In this document: positions 44,001 through 51,948 of the stretch, piece after piece
Numbering within the stretch: position 1 is the stretch's first letter
Layout of the letters: the number at the start of each line of letters is the position of its first letter
Source: Gammaproteobacteria bacterium
Lineage (GTDB): Bacteria; Gemmatimonadota; Gemmatimonadetes; Longimicrobiales; Gaopeijiaceae
Direction of reading: 5' to 3'
Length of the DNA: 58,970 nucleotides
Assembly (NCBI GenBank): GCA_028819075.1
Contig: JAPPMM010000010.1
Span: 1-58,970, forward strand
Program-made: the position numbers and the translations under genes
Notes under the pieces: model-generated
What the model was told of the DNA's origin: nothing
Databases searched by the model: none
The model's input: only the letters and a program-made list of their open reading frames with translations

Positions 44001-44774
44001 CGGGCGGGCTTCTCGATCCCCCAGTCGGGCACCATCGCGCACGAACTCGGCCACAACCTGGGTCTCAGCCACGCGCCGTGCGGGGGCGCGGGCGACCCGG
44101 ACCCCTCATTCCCCCACCCGGACGGATCGGCCGGCGCCTGGGGCTACGACTTCGCGCGCGGTGAACTGGTGCGTCCCTCGATCCCAGACCTGATGACGTA
44201 CTGCGGTCCACCCGACGGGATCAGCGACTACCACTTCGCCAACGCGCTTCGCTACCGGCTGTTCGAGGCGCACGCGGCGGTGGTTCCGGCCGCCTCGGCG
44301 AGGTCGCTCCTGCTGTGGGGCGGTGCGGACGCCGACGGCGCGCCGTTCCTGAACCCGGTCTTCGTGGTCGAGGCGCCGCCGGCGCTCCCGGACTCGGCCG
44401 GCGCGTACACGCTGACGGGCCGGACCGCGGGCGGGACCGAGCTCTTCTCGTTCCGCTTCGCGATGCCCCGCGCGGCCGACGGCGACGGTGGCTCCAGCTT
44501 TGCGTTCGTGCTGCCGGCGGAGGTCGGCTGGGCCGGCGAACTGACCGGCATCGCCCTCGCCGGCCCCGGCGGAACGTTCGCTCTGAACGCCGACAGCGAC
44601 ATCCCGATGGCCATCCTGCGCGACCCGCGCACCGGCCGGGTGCGGGGCTTTCTGCGCGAGGTGCCGCTTCCGGCGCGGGCCGCGATGGGCGCGGCGGAGC
44701 GGTCCGGGGCGGGACCGGAGCTCGAGGTGCTGTTCAGCCGCGGACTGCCGGATGCGGCGGCGTGGCGGCGATGA
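41100..44774 (+). CDS. Lipoprotein with Ig-like domain, LRRs and C-terminal metzincin-type protease
   Basis: 1224 aa. A long basic start leads to hydrophobic VPWLAICAAAAWASAC with lipobox cysteine C46. A BIG2-type Ig domain follows (about 58-142). Three LRR modules (about 145-400, 400-530, 540-735) each begin like AALAALHAATDGPNW...W and contain LSGPIPPELGNLDDLEELWL units of the plant-like type. A linker domain (740-880) leads to HELGHNLGLSH at 981-991, the HExxHxxGxxH zinc site of metzincins, with NLMTYC-like IPDLMTYCG as Met-turn. It probably binds and cuts a protein target on the surface. It follows the TTCG hairpin. Confidence 0.82.
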   Translation: MATTTWPRAVHRAKPRAAGDGAPNDRTRIRVPWLAICAAAAWASACGDDATRPPPETLRAASVTVTPAVAALTAPDATVQLNARVLDGNGRAMSQVAVIWTSVRPEVATVGASGLVAATGNGTTTVTATVGAAAGTATVTVAVEHGDRAALAALHAATDGPNWADDENWLGDGPLGEWRGVETDAFGQVVRLDLGGHQDGETGEWVSHGLRGPIPRELGRLAGLTSLNLRANALSGPIPPELGNLDDLEELWLDGNRLQGPIPLELGRLAGLTSLSLSGNALDGPVPPELGALAGLEGLWLDGNRLEGPIPPELGSLAHLRGLSLSGNALDGPVPAELGGLRRLEFLHLDGNALTGALPRSLVRIGGLVRLRFERNDGLCAPGTAEFTAWLDGIGELGGGPFCNEADRAALAALHAAAGGEAWADSEGWLHGAALAGWHGVETDSLGRVATLDLAGNGLAGRLPAGLGDLAALTALRVGDNALSGRLPRTLLDLPLGELDYAGTELCAPADEAFRVWLDAIAVVRRTGAECAPATDREILEMLHDATGGRDWIDSRNWLTETPLGEWRGVEVDDQGRVVELRLWDNGLAGRLPPELGDLTHLEYLQFSDNGLTGAIPPEFAGLSGLTHLALDGNALSGPIPPELGDLPALEELRVENNDLSGLLPSELGGLASLRGLGLTDNPRLAGPLPTELTSLGRLERLLAGGTALCAPADPAFAAWLDGVHTRRVAPCAEREAPAAYLVQAVQSRAFPVPLVAGARALLRVFPTAARAAGAGVPAVRARFFVDGRETHVEYVPGKTVAIPERVDEGSLATSASAEIPGSVVRPGLEMVVEVDPDETLDPALGVARRIPATGRLAVDVRALPPLELTVVPFLWAQAPDSSILDTVREMAADPEADALLADVRALLPVGALEVTAHEPVLSSSNDARRLMEETEAIRALEGGGGHYLGTMAGPVTGPSGTAFLPGRAGFSIPQSGTIAHELGHNLGLSHAPCGGAGDPDPSFPHPDGSAGAWGYDFARGELVRPSIPDLMTYCGPPDGISDYHFANALRYRLFEAHAAVVPAASARSLLLWGGADADGAPFLNPVFVVEAPPALPDSAGAYTLTGRTAGGTELFSFRFAMPRAADGDGGSSFAFVLPAEVGWAGELTGIALAGPGGTFALNADSDIPMAILRDPRTGRVRGFLREVPLPARAAMGAAERSGAGPELEVLFSRGLPDAAAWRR

Positions 44775-44879
44775 GGGGACCACGGGGGGGGGTCGGGGCG
44801 AAGGCTCGCCAGCCAATCCAGATGGATTTCACACACAGACGCGCAACGTCTTTTCCACCGCGCGGAAGGAGACGGCAGG

Positions 44880-47800
44880 ATGATTCGGAACACACTGGGC
44901 CCGCTGGCCCGCTTCCTCATGGTTGCCACCGCGGTGGCGTGGTGGGGGCCGTCCGGAGCGGCCGCCGTCGCGGCTCAGGTTCAGCCCACGGTACCTGCGC
45001 CGCCGCAGAACCTGACGGCGACGCGCCTCAGCTCCACCGCCATCTTTCTCCGCTGGGAGGAGCCCGATGACGGCGGGAGTGCGATCACCGGCTACCTGAT
45101 CGAGGCGTCCACCAACGGTCTTACGGGCTGGATCACCATCGAGGACGATACTGGTGTGACCAACGGCTACACGCATCGCGGTCTCAGTCCAGGCACCACC
45201 CTGTTCTATCGCGTCGCTGCGATCAACGATGAGGGGACGAGCGGCTACTCGAACGTGGCCTCGACCACCACAACGGGGAGCACGGAGACGCCTTCGGCAC
45301 CACTCAATCTAAGGGCAACCATAGCCGGCTTGATCGCCACCCTCACCTGGAACGCACCGACCTCGAACGGCGGGAGCGCGATCACCGGCTACGAGATCGA
45401 CGTGTCCGCGGACAGCGGAGAGTGGACTCGGTTGGCGGATAAGCCCGCCACCGCGACCGGCCATGTGGGCGCGGTGACGCCGGGCGTTGCCAGCACTACT
45501 TTCCGGGTCAGAGCCGTAAACGCCAACGGCGCGGGAATCCCGGAGTTCGTGACCGTCACCACAGGGAGCACGGGGACGCCTTCGGTACCACTCAATCTCA
45601 CGGCGGTCGCGGCCGGACCCACCATCATCAACCTGGATTGGGACGCGCCGTCCTCGCCCGCCGGGAGCGCGTTCACCTACGAGGTTCAAGTGTCCGCTGA
45701 TGGCGGCATAAGCTGGGGCTCGCCCCAAACCGCGAGCCAGACCTCGTTCCGGCACACGGGGCTCCCGGTGGGCACGACCCGCCACTACCGGGTCAGGGCA
45801 AGGAACGCCAACGGCTTCGGGCCCTGGACCTCTCCCCCGGTGAGCGCCACGACGGACGCCGGGACGCCGGGACCGCCCCGCGACCTGACCGCCAACGCCG
45901 ACGGCGCGTCGGTGATCGAGTTGGACTGGCGGGCACCGAGCGATGCGGGAGGCGCGGCGGTCACGGGCTACTGGATCGAGTGGTCGGCCAACGGCGTCAT
46001 CTGGGATGTCCTCGAACGCAACCATCGAGCTACCGGTTACAGGGACGAGGGTCTCTCACCCGGCACCACCCGGCATTACCGAGTCGCGGCGATCAACCGG
46101 CATGGACAGGGCGACTGGTCGGAGGAGGCGCAGGCCACGACGAGCCGCCCTCCGGGGAGACCGACGGGCCTCACGGCCCGAGCTCAGGGAACGTCGAGGA
46201 TCGAGCTCGACTGGACCGCCCCCACGGGCGGGGGCCCGGTCACCGGCTACTGGATCGAGTGGTCGAGCACGGGAACCGGCGGGTGGACGCGGCGCGTGAG
46301 GAATTCCAGGGCCACCTCATACACCGACACCGGCCTGAGCGCCGGCACCACCCGTCATTACCGCGTTGCAGCGATCAACGCGGCAGGCGAGGGCCCGTGG
46401 TCGAGGGTCGTCCAGGCGACCACCGACGATCTCACCGTTCCGGGCGCGCCCACGAGCCTCACGGTAGTCCCGAACGGCCTCACGGGAAGCACCGAGCTCC
46501 GCCTCACCTGGAGGCCCCCGGCCAACACCGGTGGGAGCCCCATCACCGGCTACAGCATCCAGTGGTCTCCCAGCGCCCGCGGGCCATGGCGCTTCCTCGT
46601 GCCCGGCCCCACCGGCACGGCCACCACCTATGTGGACGAAGGCCTCGCCCCCAACACGACCCGGTACTATCGGGTGCGCGCGCTCAACGCCCAGGGGCAG
46701 GGGAACCCCTCGACCGCGGTCAGGGGCACCACCGATGCCGCACGGCCCGGCCGGCCCCGGAACCTGCGCGCGCGGGCGGCGGGACCGACCAGCATCACCC
46801 TCGCCTGGGAGGCGCCTGCCAGCGACGGCGGGGAGCGGATCACGGCCTACACCATTCGGGTGCGCGGCCCGGACGGAAACTGGAACACGATCCCCCGCAA
46901 CACGGGTCCGCAGGAGACGACCTTCGAGCACACGGGCCTACAGCCGGCCAGCGCCTACCGGTACCAGGTGGCGGCGATCAACCGCTTGGGAGCCGGCCAG
47001 TGGTCGTTCGAGGCGAGCACGAGCACGTACGCCCAGGCTCCCGGCGCACCGACCGGGCTGACGGCCCGGGCGGTGGGCACCTCGCGGATCGACCTGTCGT
47101 GGAGTGCGCCCCGCGACACCGGCGGCGCCCCGATCCTCGGCTACCGGATCGAGGCCTCCGACGACGGGGGCGGCACCTGGCGGATCGTCCGCCGCAACAC
47201 GACCTCGAAGGGGACGACGTTCTCCGACGTGAACCTCCAGCCCGCGACCACGCGGCACTACCGGGTCGCGGCGCTCAACACCGCGGGGACCGGGCCGTTC
47301 TCGAACACGGCGCGCGCGACGACCGAAGCGACCGTGCCGGGCACGCCCCGGAGTCTCGACGCGGAGGCCGACGGCACCTCGCGGATCGAGCTCTCCTGGC
47401 GTGCGCCCACGAGCGACGGGGGCTCGCGCATCACCGGCTACCGGATCGAGGTGTCCGAAGACGGGGGCACCCGGTGGGCGGACCTCGTGGCCAACACGCG
47501 CAACACGCGCACGACCTACGCGCACACGGGGCTGGAGCCGGCCACCAGGCGCCACTACCGCGTCTCGGCGATCAACCGGGAGGGCGTGGGCCGGGCGTCG
47601 CGGGCGGCGAGCGCCATCACCGACGCGACCGTGCCGGACGCGCCCACCGGGCTGACGGCCACCGCGGTCTCGCCCACGCAGATCGACCTGTTCTGGCTTG
47701 CACCCGCCTACGACGGCGGCGCGCCCGTCACCGGCTACCGCATCGAGGCATCGGAGAACGGCACGGCGTGGACCGATCTGCGGACCAACACCCAGTCCAG

Positions 47801-49322
47801 GGCAACCGCGTTCCAGCACACCGGCCTGCTGCCGGGGAGCACGCGCCACTACCGCGTGTCGGCGATCAACCGGGTGGGCGCCGGCGCGGCGTCGGATACC
47901 GCTTCGGCGGCCACGGACGACCCCATCGGGCGCGCGGGACGGCTCAACACGCGCGTGCTGCCGCACGTGGCCTCCGCGATGACCTCGAGCACCGTCTCGG
48001 CGATCGCCCGCCGCGTCGACGCGGTGGCCGGCGGGACGGGCATGGCGCGGCGCGTGGAGACGAACGGGCTCTCGTCGATGGCCGCGAGCCTGTCCGCGCC
48101 GGACGCGGGAGGCCTTGGCCCCGCGCAGGGCGGCCGGGCCGGCCTGGCCGCGCTCTTCGGCGGCACCTCCTTCACGATGCCCCTGGGGGGCTCCGACGCG
48201 CAGCAGCAGTCGGCCACGGGCACGCAGCTGGCGAGCTGGGGCGCGGGCGAGTACCACCACCTCGGCGAGCCGGGCCAGAGCGCCCTCGACTGGAAGGGCG
48301 GCATGGTGAGCGCCCACGCCGGCATCGACGCGCGCGTGGGGACGGACCTCCTGGCGGGCGTCGCGGGCTCCTACTCCTCGGGCTCCTTCGACTTCACCGA
48401 CAGGACCGGCGCCCGTCCGGTGAGGGGCACCTACGGCGCCACGATGGCCAGCGTGCATCCCTACATGGCGTGGTTCTCCGGCGGGGGCGTCGCCTCGGTG
48501 TGGGGCTCGGCCGGGCTCGGCCGCGGCGACGTCGAGGTCGACGACGAGCGCGAGGGGTTCCGCACCGCCCCCGCGAGCCTGCTGACGGGGGCGGGGGGCG
48601 CGAGCTACCGGCTGCTCACGCGCGGCGCGGGCGGCGTGCGCGTCAGGGCCGAGGGCTGGTACGGCGCGGTCACGGTCGACGGCAACGCGCAGATCGAGGA
48701 AGTGACGCTCGAGATGCAGCGCGGCAAGCTCGCGCTCGAGCTGACGCAGGGCTTCCGCGCCGCCGCGGGCCAGGAGATGGCGGTCCTGCTCGAGGGCGGG
48801 ATGCGCTACGACAACGGCGACGGCGTGACCGGCGCGAGCGCGGAGGTCGGAGGCGGGCTCCGCTACACGAACCCGGGATTGGGAGTGACCGCGGAGGGCC
48901 GCGGCCGGTTCGTGATCTCGGCGCGCGCCGGCTACGAGGAATGGGGCATGGGCGGCACGCTCATGTTCGACCCGGCGACCCGCGGCCAGGGGCTCTCGAT
49001 CCGGGTGGCGCCGTCGTACGGCGACCACACGAGCGGCGTGAACCGGCTCTGGGAGCGCGGGGTGACCGACGCGGTGGGCGGCCACGGCCCGGGCATGGGT
49101 CCCGACGTGGACGGCGAGGTGGCGTACGGCATCGCCGGCTTCCACGGCACGCCCTACGGCGGCTTCCACCTGGGCCGGAGTGGCACGCGGGCCTTCTCGA
49201 GCGGCGTGCGCTACGAACTCGGGTCGGGGGTCGGACTGCGCCTCGAGGGAACGCGGCGCGAGAGCGGACTCGGCGCCCCGCAACACACCGTCGGCGTCCG
49301 CGGGAGGTTGCGGTTCCGATAG
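44880..49322 (+). CDS. Ten-FN3 autotransporter-like protein
   Basis: 1480 aa; AAGGAGACGG precedes ATG. Signal peptide MIRNTLGPLARFLMVATAVA ... AAQ. Residues 38-1010 hold ten fibronectin type III domains, each with the pattern PGAPTGLTARAVGTSRIDLS, GGAPILGYRIEAS and TTRHYRVAALNTAGTGPFS. The last 450 residues are an autotransporter-type beta-barrel with a linker helix (VASAMTSSTVSAIARRVDAV), repeated strands (YGATMASVHPYMAWF) and C-terminus VGVRGRLRFR. It likely displays an FN3 rod on the surface. FN3 repeats in secreted symbiont proteins are often linked to host contact. A TTCG terminator follows six bases after the stop. Confidence 0.88.
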   Translation: MIRNTLGPLARFLMVATAVAWWGPSGAAAVAAQVQPTVPAPPQNLTATRLSSTAIFLRWEEPDDGGSAITGYLIEASTNGLTGWITIEDDTGVTNGYTHRGLSPGTTLFYRVAAINDEGTSGYSNVASTTTTGSTETPSAPLNLRATIAGLIATLTWNAPTSNGGSAITGYEIDVSADSGEWTRLADKPATATGHVGAVTPGVASTTFRVRAVNANGAGIPEFVTVTTGSTGTPSVPLNLTAVAAGPTIINLDWDAPSSPAGSAFTYEVQVSADGGISWGSPQTASQTSFRHTGLPVGTTRHYRVRARNANGFGPWTSPPVSATTDAGTPGPPRDLTANADGASVIELDWRAPSDAGGAAVTGYWIEWSANGVIWDVLERNHRATGYRDEGLSPGTTRHYRVAAINRHGQGDWSEEAQATTSRPPGRPTGLTARAQGTSRIELDWTAPTGGGPVTGYWIEWSSTGTGGWTRRVRNSRATSYTDTGLSAGTTRHYRVAAINAAGEGPWSRVVQATTDDLTVPGAPTSLTVVPNGLTGSTELRLTWRPPANTGGSPITGYSIQWSPSARGPWRFLVPGPTGTATTYVDEGLAPNTTRYYRVRALNAQGQGNPSTAVRGTTDAARPGRPRNLRARAAGPTSITLAWEAPASDGGERITAYTIRVRGPDGNWNTIPRNTGPQETTFEHTGLQPASAYRYQVAAINRLGAGQWSFEASTSTYAQAPGAPTGLTARAVGTSRIDLSWSAPRDTGGAPILGYRIEASDDGGGTWRIVRRNTTSKGTTFSDVNLQPATTRHYRVAALNTAGTGPFSNTARATTEATVPGTPRSLDAEADGTSRIELSWRAPTSDGGSRITGYRIEVSEDGGTRWADLVANTRNTRTTYAHTGLEPATRRHYRVSAINREGVGRASRAASAITDATVPDAPTGLTATAVSPTQIDLFWLAPAYDGGAPVTGYRIEASENGTAWTDLRTNTQSRATAFQHTGLLPGSTRHYRVSAINRVGAGAASDTASAATDDPIGRAGRLNTRVLPHVASAMTSSTVSAIARRVDAVAGGTGMARRVETNGLSSMAASLSAPDAGGLGPAQGGRAGLAALFGGTSFTMPLGGSDAQQQSATGTQLASWGAGEYHHLGEPGQSALDWKGGMVSAHAGIDARVGTDLLAGVAGSYSSGSFDFTDRTGARPVRGTYGATMASVHPYMAWFSGGGVASVWGSAGLGRGDVEVDDEREGFRTAPASLLTGAGGASYRLLTRGAGGVRVRAEGWYGAVTVDGNAQIEEVTLEMQRGKLALELTQGFRAAAGQEMAVLLEGGMRYDNGDGVTGASAEVGGGLRYTNPGLGVTAEGRGRFVISARAGYEEWGMGGTLMFDPATRGQGLSIRVAPSYGDHTSGVNRLWERGVTDAVGGHGPGMGPDVDGEVAYGIAGFHGTPYGGFHLGRSGTRAFSSGVRYELGSGVGLRLEGTRRESGLGAPQHTVGVRGRLRFR

Positions 49323-49327
49323 AAGAG

Positions 49328-49357
49328 CGCCCCCGCCCGGTTCGCCGGGCGGGGGCG
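49328..49357 (+). terminator. GC-rich TTCG hairpin after the FN3 autotransporter
   Basis: CGCCCCCGCCCGG / TTCG / CCGGGCGGGGGCG: a perfect 13-pair stem with a TTCG loop, starting six bases after the stop. The T run is weak. The same plan and loop as at 41053-41082. Confidence 0.72.
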
Positions 49358-49457
49358 GCGCTCCTCCGCGCATTCGTCACCGCGCCCACGACAACCGCCA
49401 TGGCGACAGAGCCACGGGAGCATGAGACGAGAATCACCCCAACCGGAGAAAACCCAC

Positions 49458-49967
49458 ATGCGTTCCACCATTCCGCTGTTCCTGCTGATCCTGCTACCCG
49501 CTGCCGGCGCCGCCCAGGTGAACGTGGAGCCCAGCGTTCTCGGGGGTGTCTTCGTGACCGACCGCGAAACGCAGCTGCCCGCGTCGCTCGCCTTCAACGC
49601 GGGGCTGGACGTGCGGGTCGGCGTTCCCTCCGAAGGCTATCGGGTCGCCATCGCGCCGTTCTTCGGCGTGGACGGCACCCTGATGATGATCGAAAACAGG
49701 AATGAACTGCTCACCACGATACGCGCCGGGTTCCGCCTGGACTCGCCGGGCTACCCGCGCCTGTTCGGGTTCCTCGGCCCGGCGTGGCCCGAAAACACCG
49801 TGGACGACGACGAGGCGGACCCGGCCTACGCGAGCCAGACGGTGTACGGCGGCGGGTTGAGCCTGCGCTACCGACGCGCGACGCTCGAGGGCCGGTACGC
49901 CTACGACCGCCGCTGGGTGGAGGGACGCCGCACCATGTTCGCGATCCTCGTCGGCTCCACCTTCTAG
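49458..49967 (+). CDS. Small outer-membrane beta-barrel protein, overlapping the second TnpB-like gene
   Basis: 169 aa from ATG 49458 with GGAGAAAAC upstream. A signal peptide (MRSTIPLFLLILLPAAGAAQ) is followed by VNVEPSVLGGVFVTDRETQL, LAFNAGLDVRVGVPSEGYRV, YGGGLSLRYRRATLEGRYAY and a last strand RRTMFAILVGSTF with terminal Phe. This is a typical eight-strand barrel. Its TAG stop shares one base with the GTG of the TnpB-like gene (TAGTG), so the two are probably co-translated. It is preceded by the TTCG terminator, so this pair forms its own unit. Confidence 0.8.
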   Translation: MRSTIPLFLLILLPAAGAAQVNVEPSVLGGVFVTDRETQLPASLAFNAGLDVRVGVPSEGYRVAIAPFFGVDGTLMMIENRNELLTTIRAGFRLDSPGYPRLFGFLGPAWPENTVDDDEADPAYASQTVYGGGLSLRYRRATLEGRYAYDRRWVEGRRTMFAILVGSTF

Positions 49968-51007
49968 TGCCCGGCGGGGACGCGCGCTACGTCGGCTGGC
50001 AGTGCCGCCTGTACCCGAACCGGTCGCAGGCGCGCCTGCTCGCCCGGTGCCGCGAGGGGCTCCGCGAGCTGTCCAACACGCTGCTCGGCGCCTCGAACCT
50101 GCGGTATTCCCGGACCGGGCGGCACATGACCGGCAAGCAGTTCCGCGCGGCCGCCCAGGACTGGTGCGGCCGCAGGGCGAACCGGGACCCGTTCCCGTCG
50201 ACCGCAATCTATCAGGTCGCCGCCGACATGCACGCCGCGTTCCGCAACTGGCACAGGAAGCCGCGCCCCGCCCAGGGGCTGCCGAGGTTCAAGCCCGAGG
50301 GACGCGCGCCCGGGATCTACGTGGCCAGCGCGGCCACCCGCTTCGACGGCGACCGCGTCCGGCTCCCGAAGTTCGGGTGGATGCGCTGGCGCGGCGGGAG
50401 CCTGCCCGCCCGGCGGCTCGAGGGCCCCGCGAGCCGCGCGACGCTCGGCATGGTGTACGGCCGCGTCTGGCGCGACGCCGGCGAGCGCTGGATGCTGTCG
50501 TGCGTCTTCGAGTGCGGCCCGCTCGACACGGCCGCGCCCACGGTCCGCGTCGCCGTGGTGCGCCAGGACGGCGGGCGCGTCGCCGTGGAGTTGGACGGCC
50601 GGCTCGTCGAAACGCCGGGGCCGGACGAGCGCGCCGACGCCGACGGGCGGCGGCTGAGACGGCTCCAGCGCCGGCTCGGCCGCTCCGCCGAAGGCTCGAA
50701 GCGGCGGGCCCGCGTCCTCGAGCGCTTCCGCAACGTCGCCCGCGACGTCAGGAACCGCGAGCGCGACCGCCACCACAAGCTCACCACCATGGTCGTCCTC
50801 GCGGCCGCCACGATCGTCGTCGACGGCGTGCGCGGCGAGATGCTGCGCCAGCTCGAATACAAGGCCCGCTGGCACGGGCGACAACTGCAGGTACGGCGAG
50901 GCCCGCCGGAACCGGAGGCGCCAAGGCGCCCCGAACGCGCGCGGAGACCGGCGACTCCAGTCCGGTCCGCGAAGCGCGAATCGTCGAACGAAGGCCGGGG
51001 AGTTTGA
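49967..51007 (+). CDS. Truncated TnpB-like protein lacking RuvC catalytic sites
   Basis: 346 aa from GTG 49967 (overlaps the barrel stop). YVGWQCRLYPNRSQARLLAR matches the TnpB start. RFDGDRVRLPKFGWMRWRGG and WMLSCVFECGPL (175-186) are nearly the same as in the first copy. RuvC-I is TVRVAVVRQ with A196 in place of Asp; RuvC-II is TIVVDGV with D286 where Glu is usual. The segment with zinc finger and RuvC-III is deleted: HGRQLQ joins directly to VRRG, the counterpart of the RNA-scaffold region. So nuclease activity must be gone, while RNA-binding parts remain. It may be an exapted RNA-guided binder. Confidence 0.78.
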   Translation: MPGGDARYVGWQCRLYPNRSQARLLARCREGLRELSNTLLGASNLRYSRTGRHMTGKQFRAAAQDWCGRRANRDPFPSTAIYQVAADMHAAFRNWHRKPRPAQGLPRFKPEGRAPGIYVASAATRFDGDRVRLPKFGWMRWRGGSLPARRLEGPASRATLGMVYGRVWRDAGERWMLSCVFECGPLDTAAPTVRVAVVRQDGGRVAVELDGRLVETPGPDERADADGRRLRRLQRRLGRSAEGSKRRARVLERFRNVARDVRNRERDRHHKLTTMVVLAAATIVVDGVRGEMLRQLEYKARWHGRQLQVRRGPPEPEAPRRPERARRPATPVRSAKRESSNEGRGV

Positions 51008-51010
51008 GTT
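50888..51010 (+). ncRNA. Possible guide-RNA scaffold of the second TnpB-like gene
   Basis: The sequence ggtacggcgaggcccgccgg, then aaccggaggcgccaaggcgc and cccgaacgcgcgcggagacc parallels 35826-35886. The hairpin ggcgcc/ggcgcc replaces the ggggcc hairpin of copy 1, so pairing is kept while the bases change. gcgaagcgcgaatcgtcg and ggccggggag follow, like the ends of other TnpB RNA scaffolds. The guide would start just after about 51005. Confidence 0.45.
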
Positions 51011-51657
51011 CGCCGAAGGCCGGAACCGACTCAATACGCGTGGGACCGGGTCCACGGACGCCCGGTCCCGCGCAAACAGCGCCAGGAGAGCACTTGAGGA
51101 TCAACCGCGACCCACCAGTCCGAGGGCCTGGTACGGGTTCGGGGCCGGGTGTGCTTGCGCACGCTCGGCCTCCGACCTCTTCGGGTCGCTCGCGGCCAGC
51201 ATCCGTCCCCGATGGGTGTCGAGCGCCGCTTCAACGCGGCGGACGACCCGTTCACCGACCGGGCGGCCGCCGACTTGTTCGGCATCGCCGCGCAAGGCCG
51301 GGACGTGGTCGTCCCCGGGATGTCCCATGCTCCTTCCTGCAAGGGATGAAGGCGGGGCTGTAACCCCCGCCTCGGTGATGCGGACAGGCTCGGCGATGTT
51401 CCGTCAGGCGTCCCAAGCCTTGTGCTGCCTTGGCGGCGAAAACGGAAAGCTGGGGTCGGAGGGGGGCGCGGCACCCCCTCGCCAGCCTCCGTGTTCAACA
51501 CGGAGTCGGCTGGCTCCCGGCAAGCAACAGGCCGGGATCCAGTCCGGGGGACGCTCTCCGAGCGACCGCCGGAGACACCGCCGTTCGCCCGGAGGCGGGG
51601 ACGGCCGTAGCCGGCTTCCGGTTCATCGACGTGAAGAGACCGACCGGGGAGCCCGTG
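51008..51657. other. No gene recognised; contains a short repeat and hairpin
   Basis: A plus-strand frame from 51149 (ending GRDVVVPGMSHAPSCKG) has no known relatives. 51346-51366 is the third copy of the short repeat at 9456/9515. 51351-51371 (GGCGGGG loop CCCCGCC) could be a terminator for the TnpB-like gene, though without T run. Confidence 0.35.
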
Positions 51658-51948
51658 TCAGCGGCCCGCACCCTTCCCGGTGTCGGCGGATCCCCCCGTC
51701 CGGTGCCGCACGTAGCTCTCCAGTACGCGGTTCATCCGCGTCTGGTAGCCCTTCCCCGGAGCCTTGAACTACGCCAGGACGGAGCGCTTCACGCGCATGG
51801 TGATCTGGTCGGTCAGGTCCGGCTCGACGAGTTCCGCCGGCTCCCAGAATCCCTCGTCCAGTTCCGGGATGTCGCTGAAGTCGATCCCTTCGTCCTTCAC
51901 GGCCGCGATCTGCTCGGGCGTCAGGGGCCTATCGTAGCGTCCGCTCAT
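51658..51948 (-). pseudogene. brnA: BrnA antitoxin with in-frame amber stop
   Basis: From ATG 51948 the frame reads MSGRYDRPLTPEQIAAVKDE, DFSDIPELDEGFWEPAELVE and DQITMRVKRSVLA, then TAG at 51771-51769 (codon 60), then FKAPGKGYQTRMNRVLESYV. In BrnA the same place has an aromatic residue (DVLAWFKAQGKGYQTRIN), so a Trp codon TGG became TAG. With readthrough it would be 96 aa. The ribbon-helix-helix half that binds DNA is beyond the stop, so the 59-aa product could not act as usual. Confidence 0.75.

Noticed and set aside
42486-44072. Minus-strand frame opposite the LRR-metzincin gene
   Set aside because: Antisense shadow; the LRR and HExxH motifs on the plus strand are decisive.
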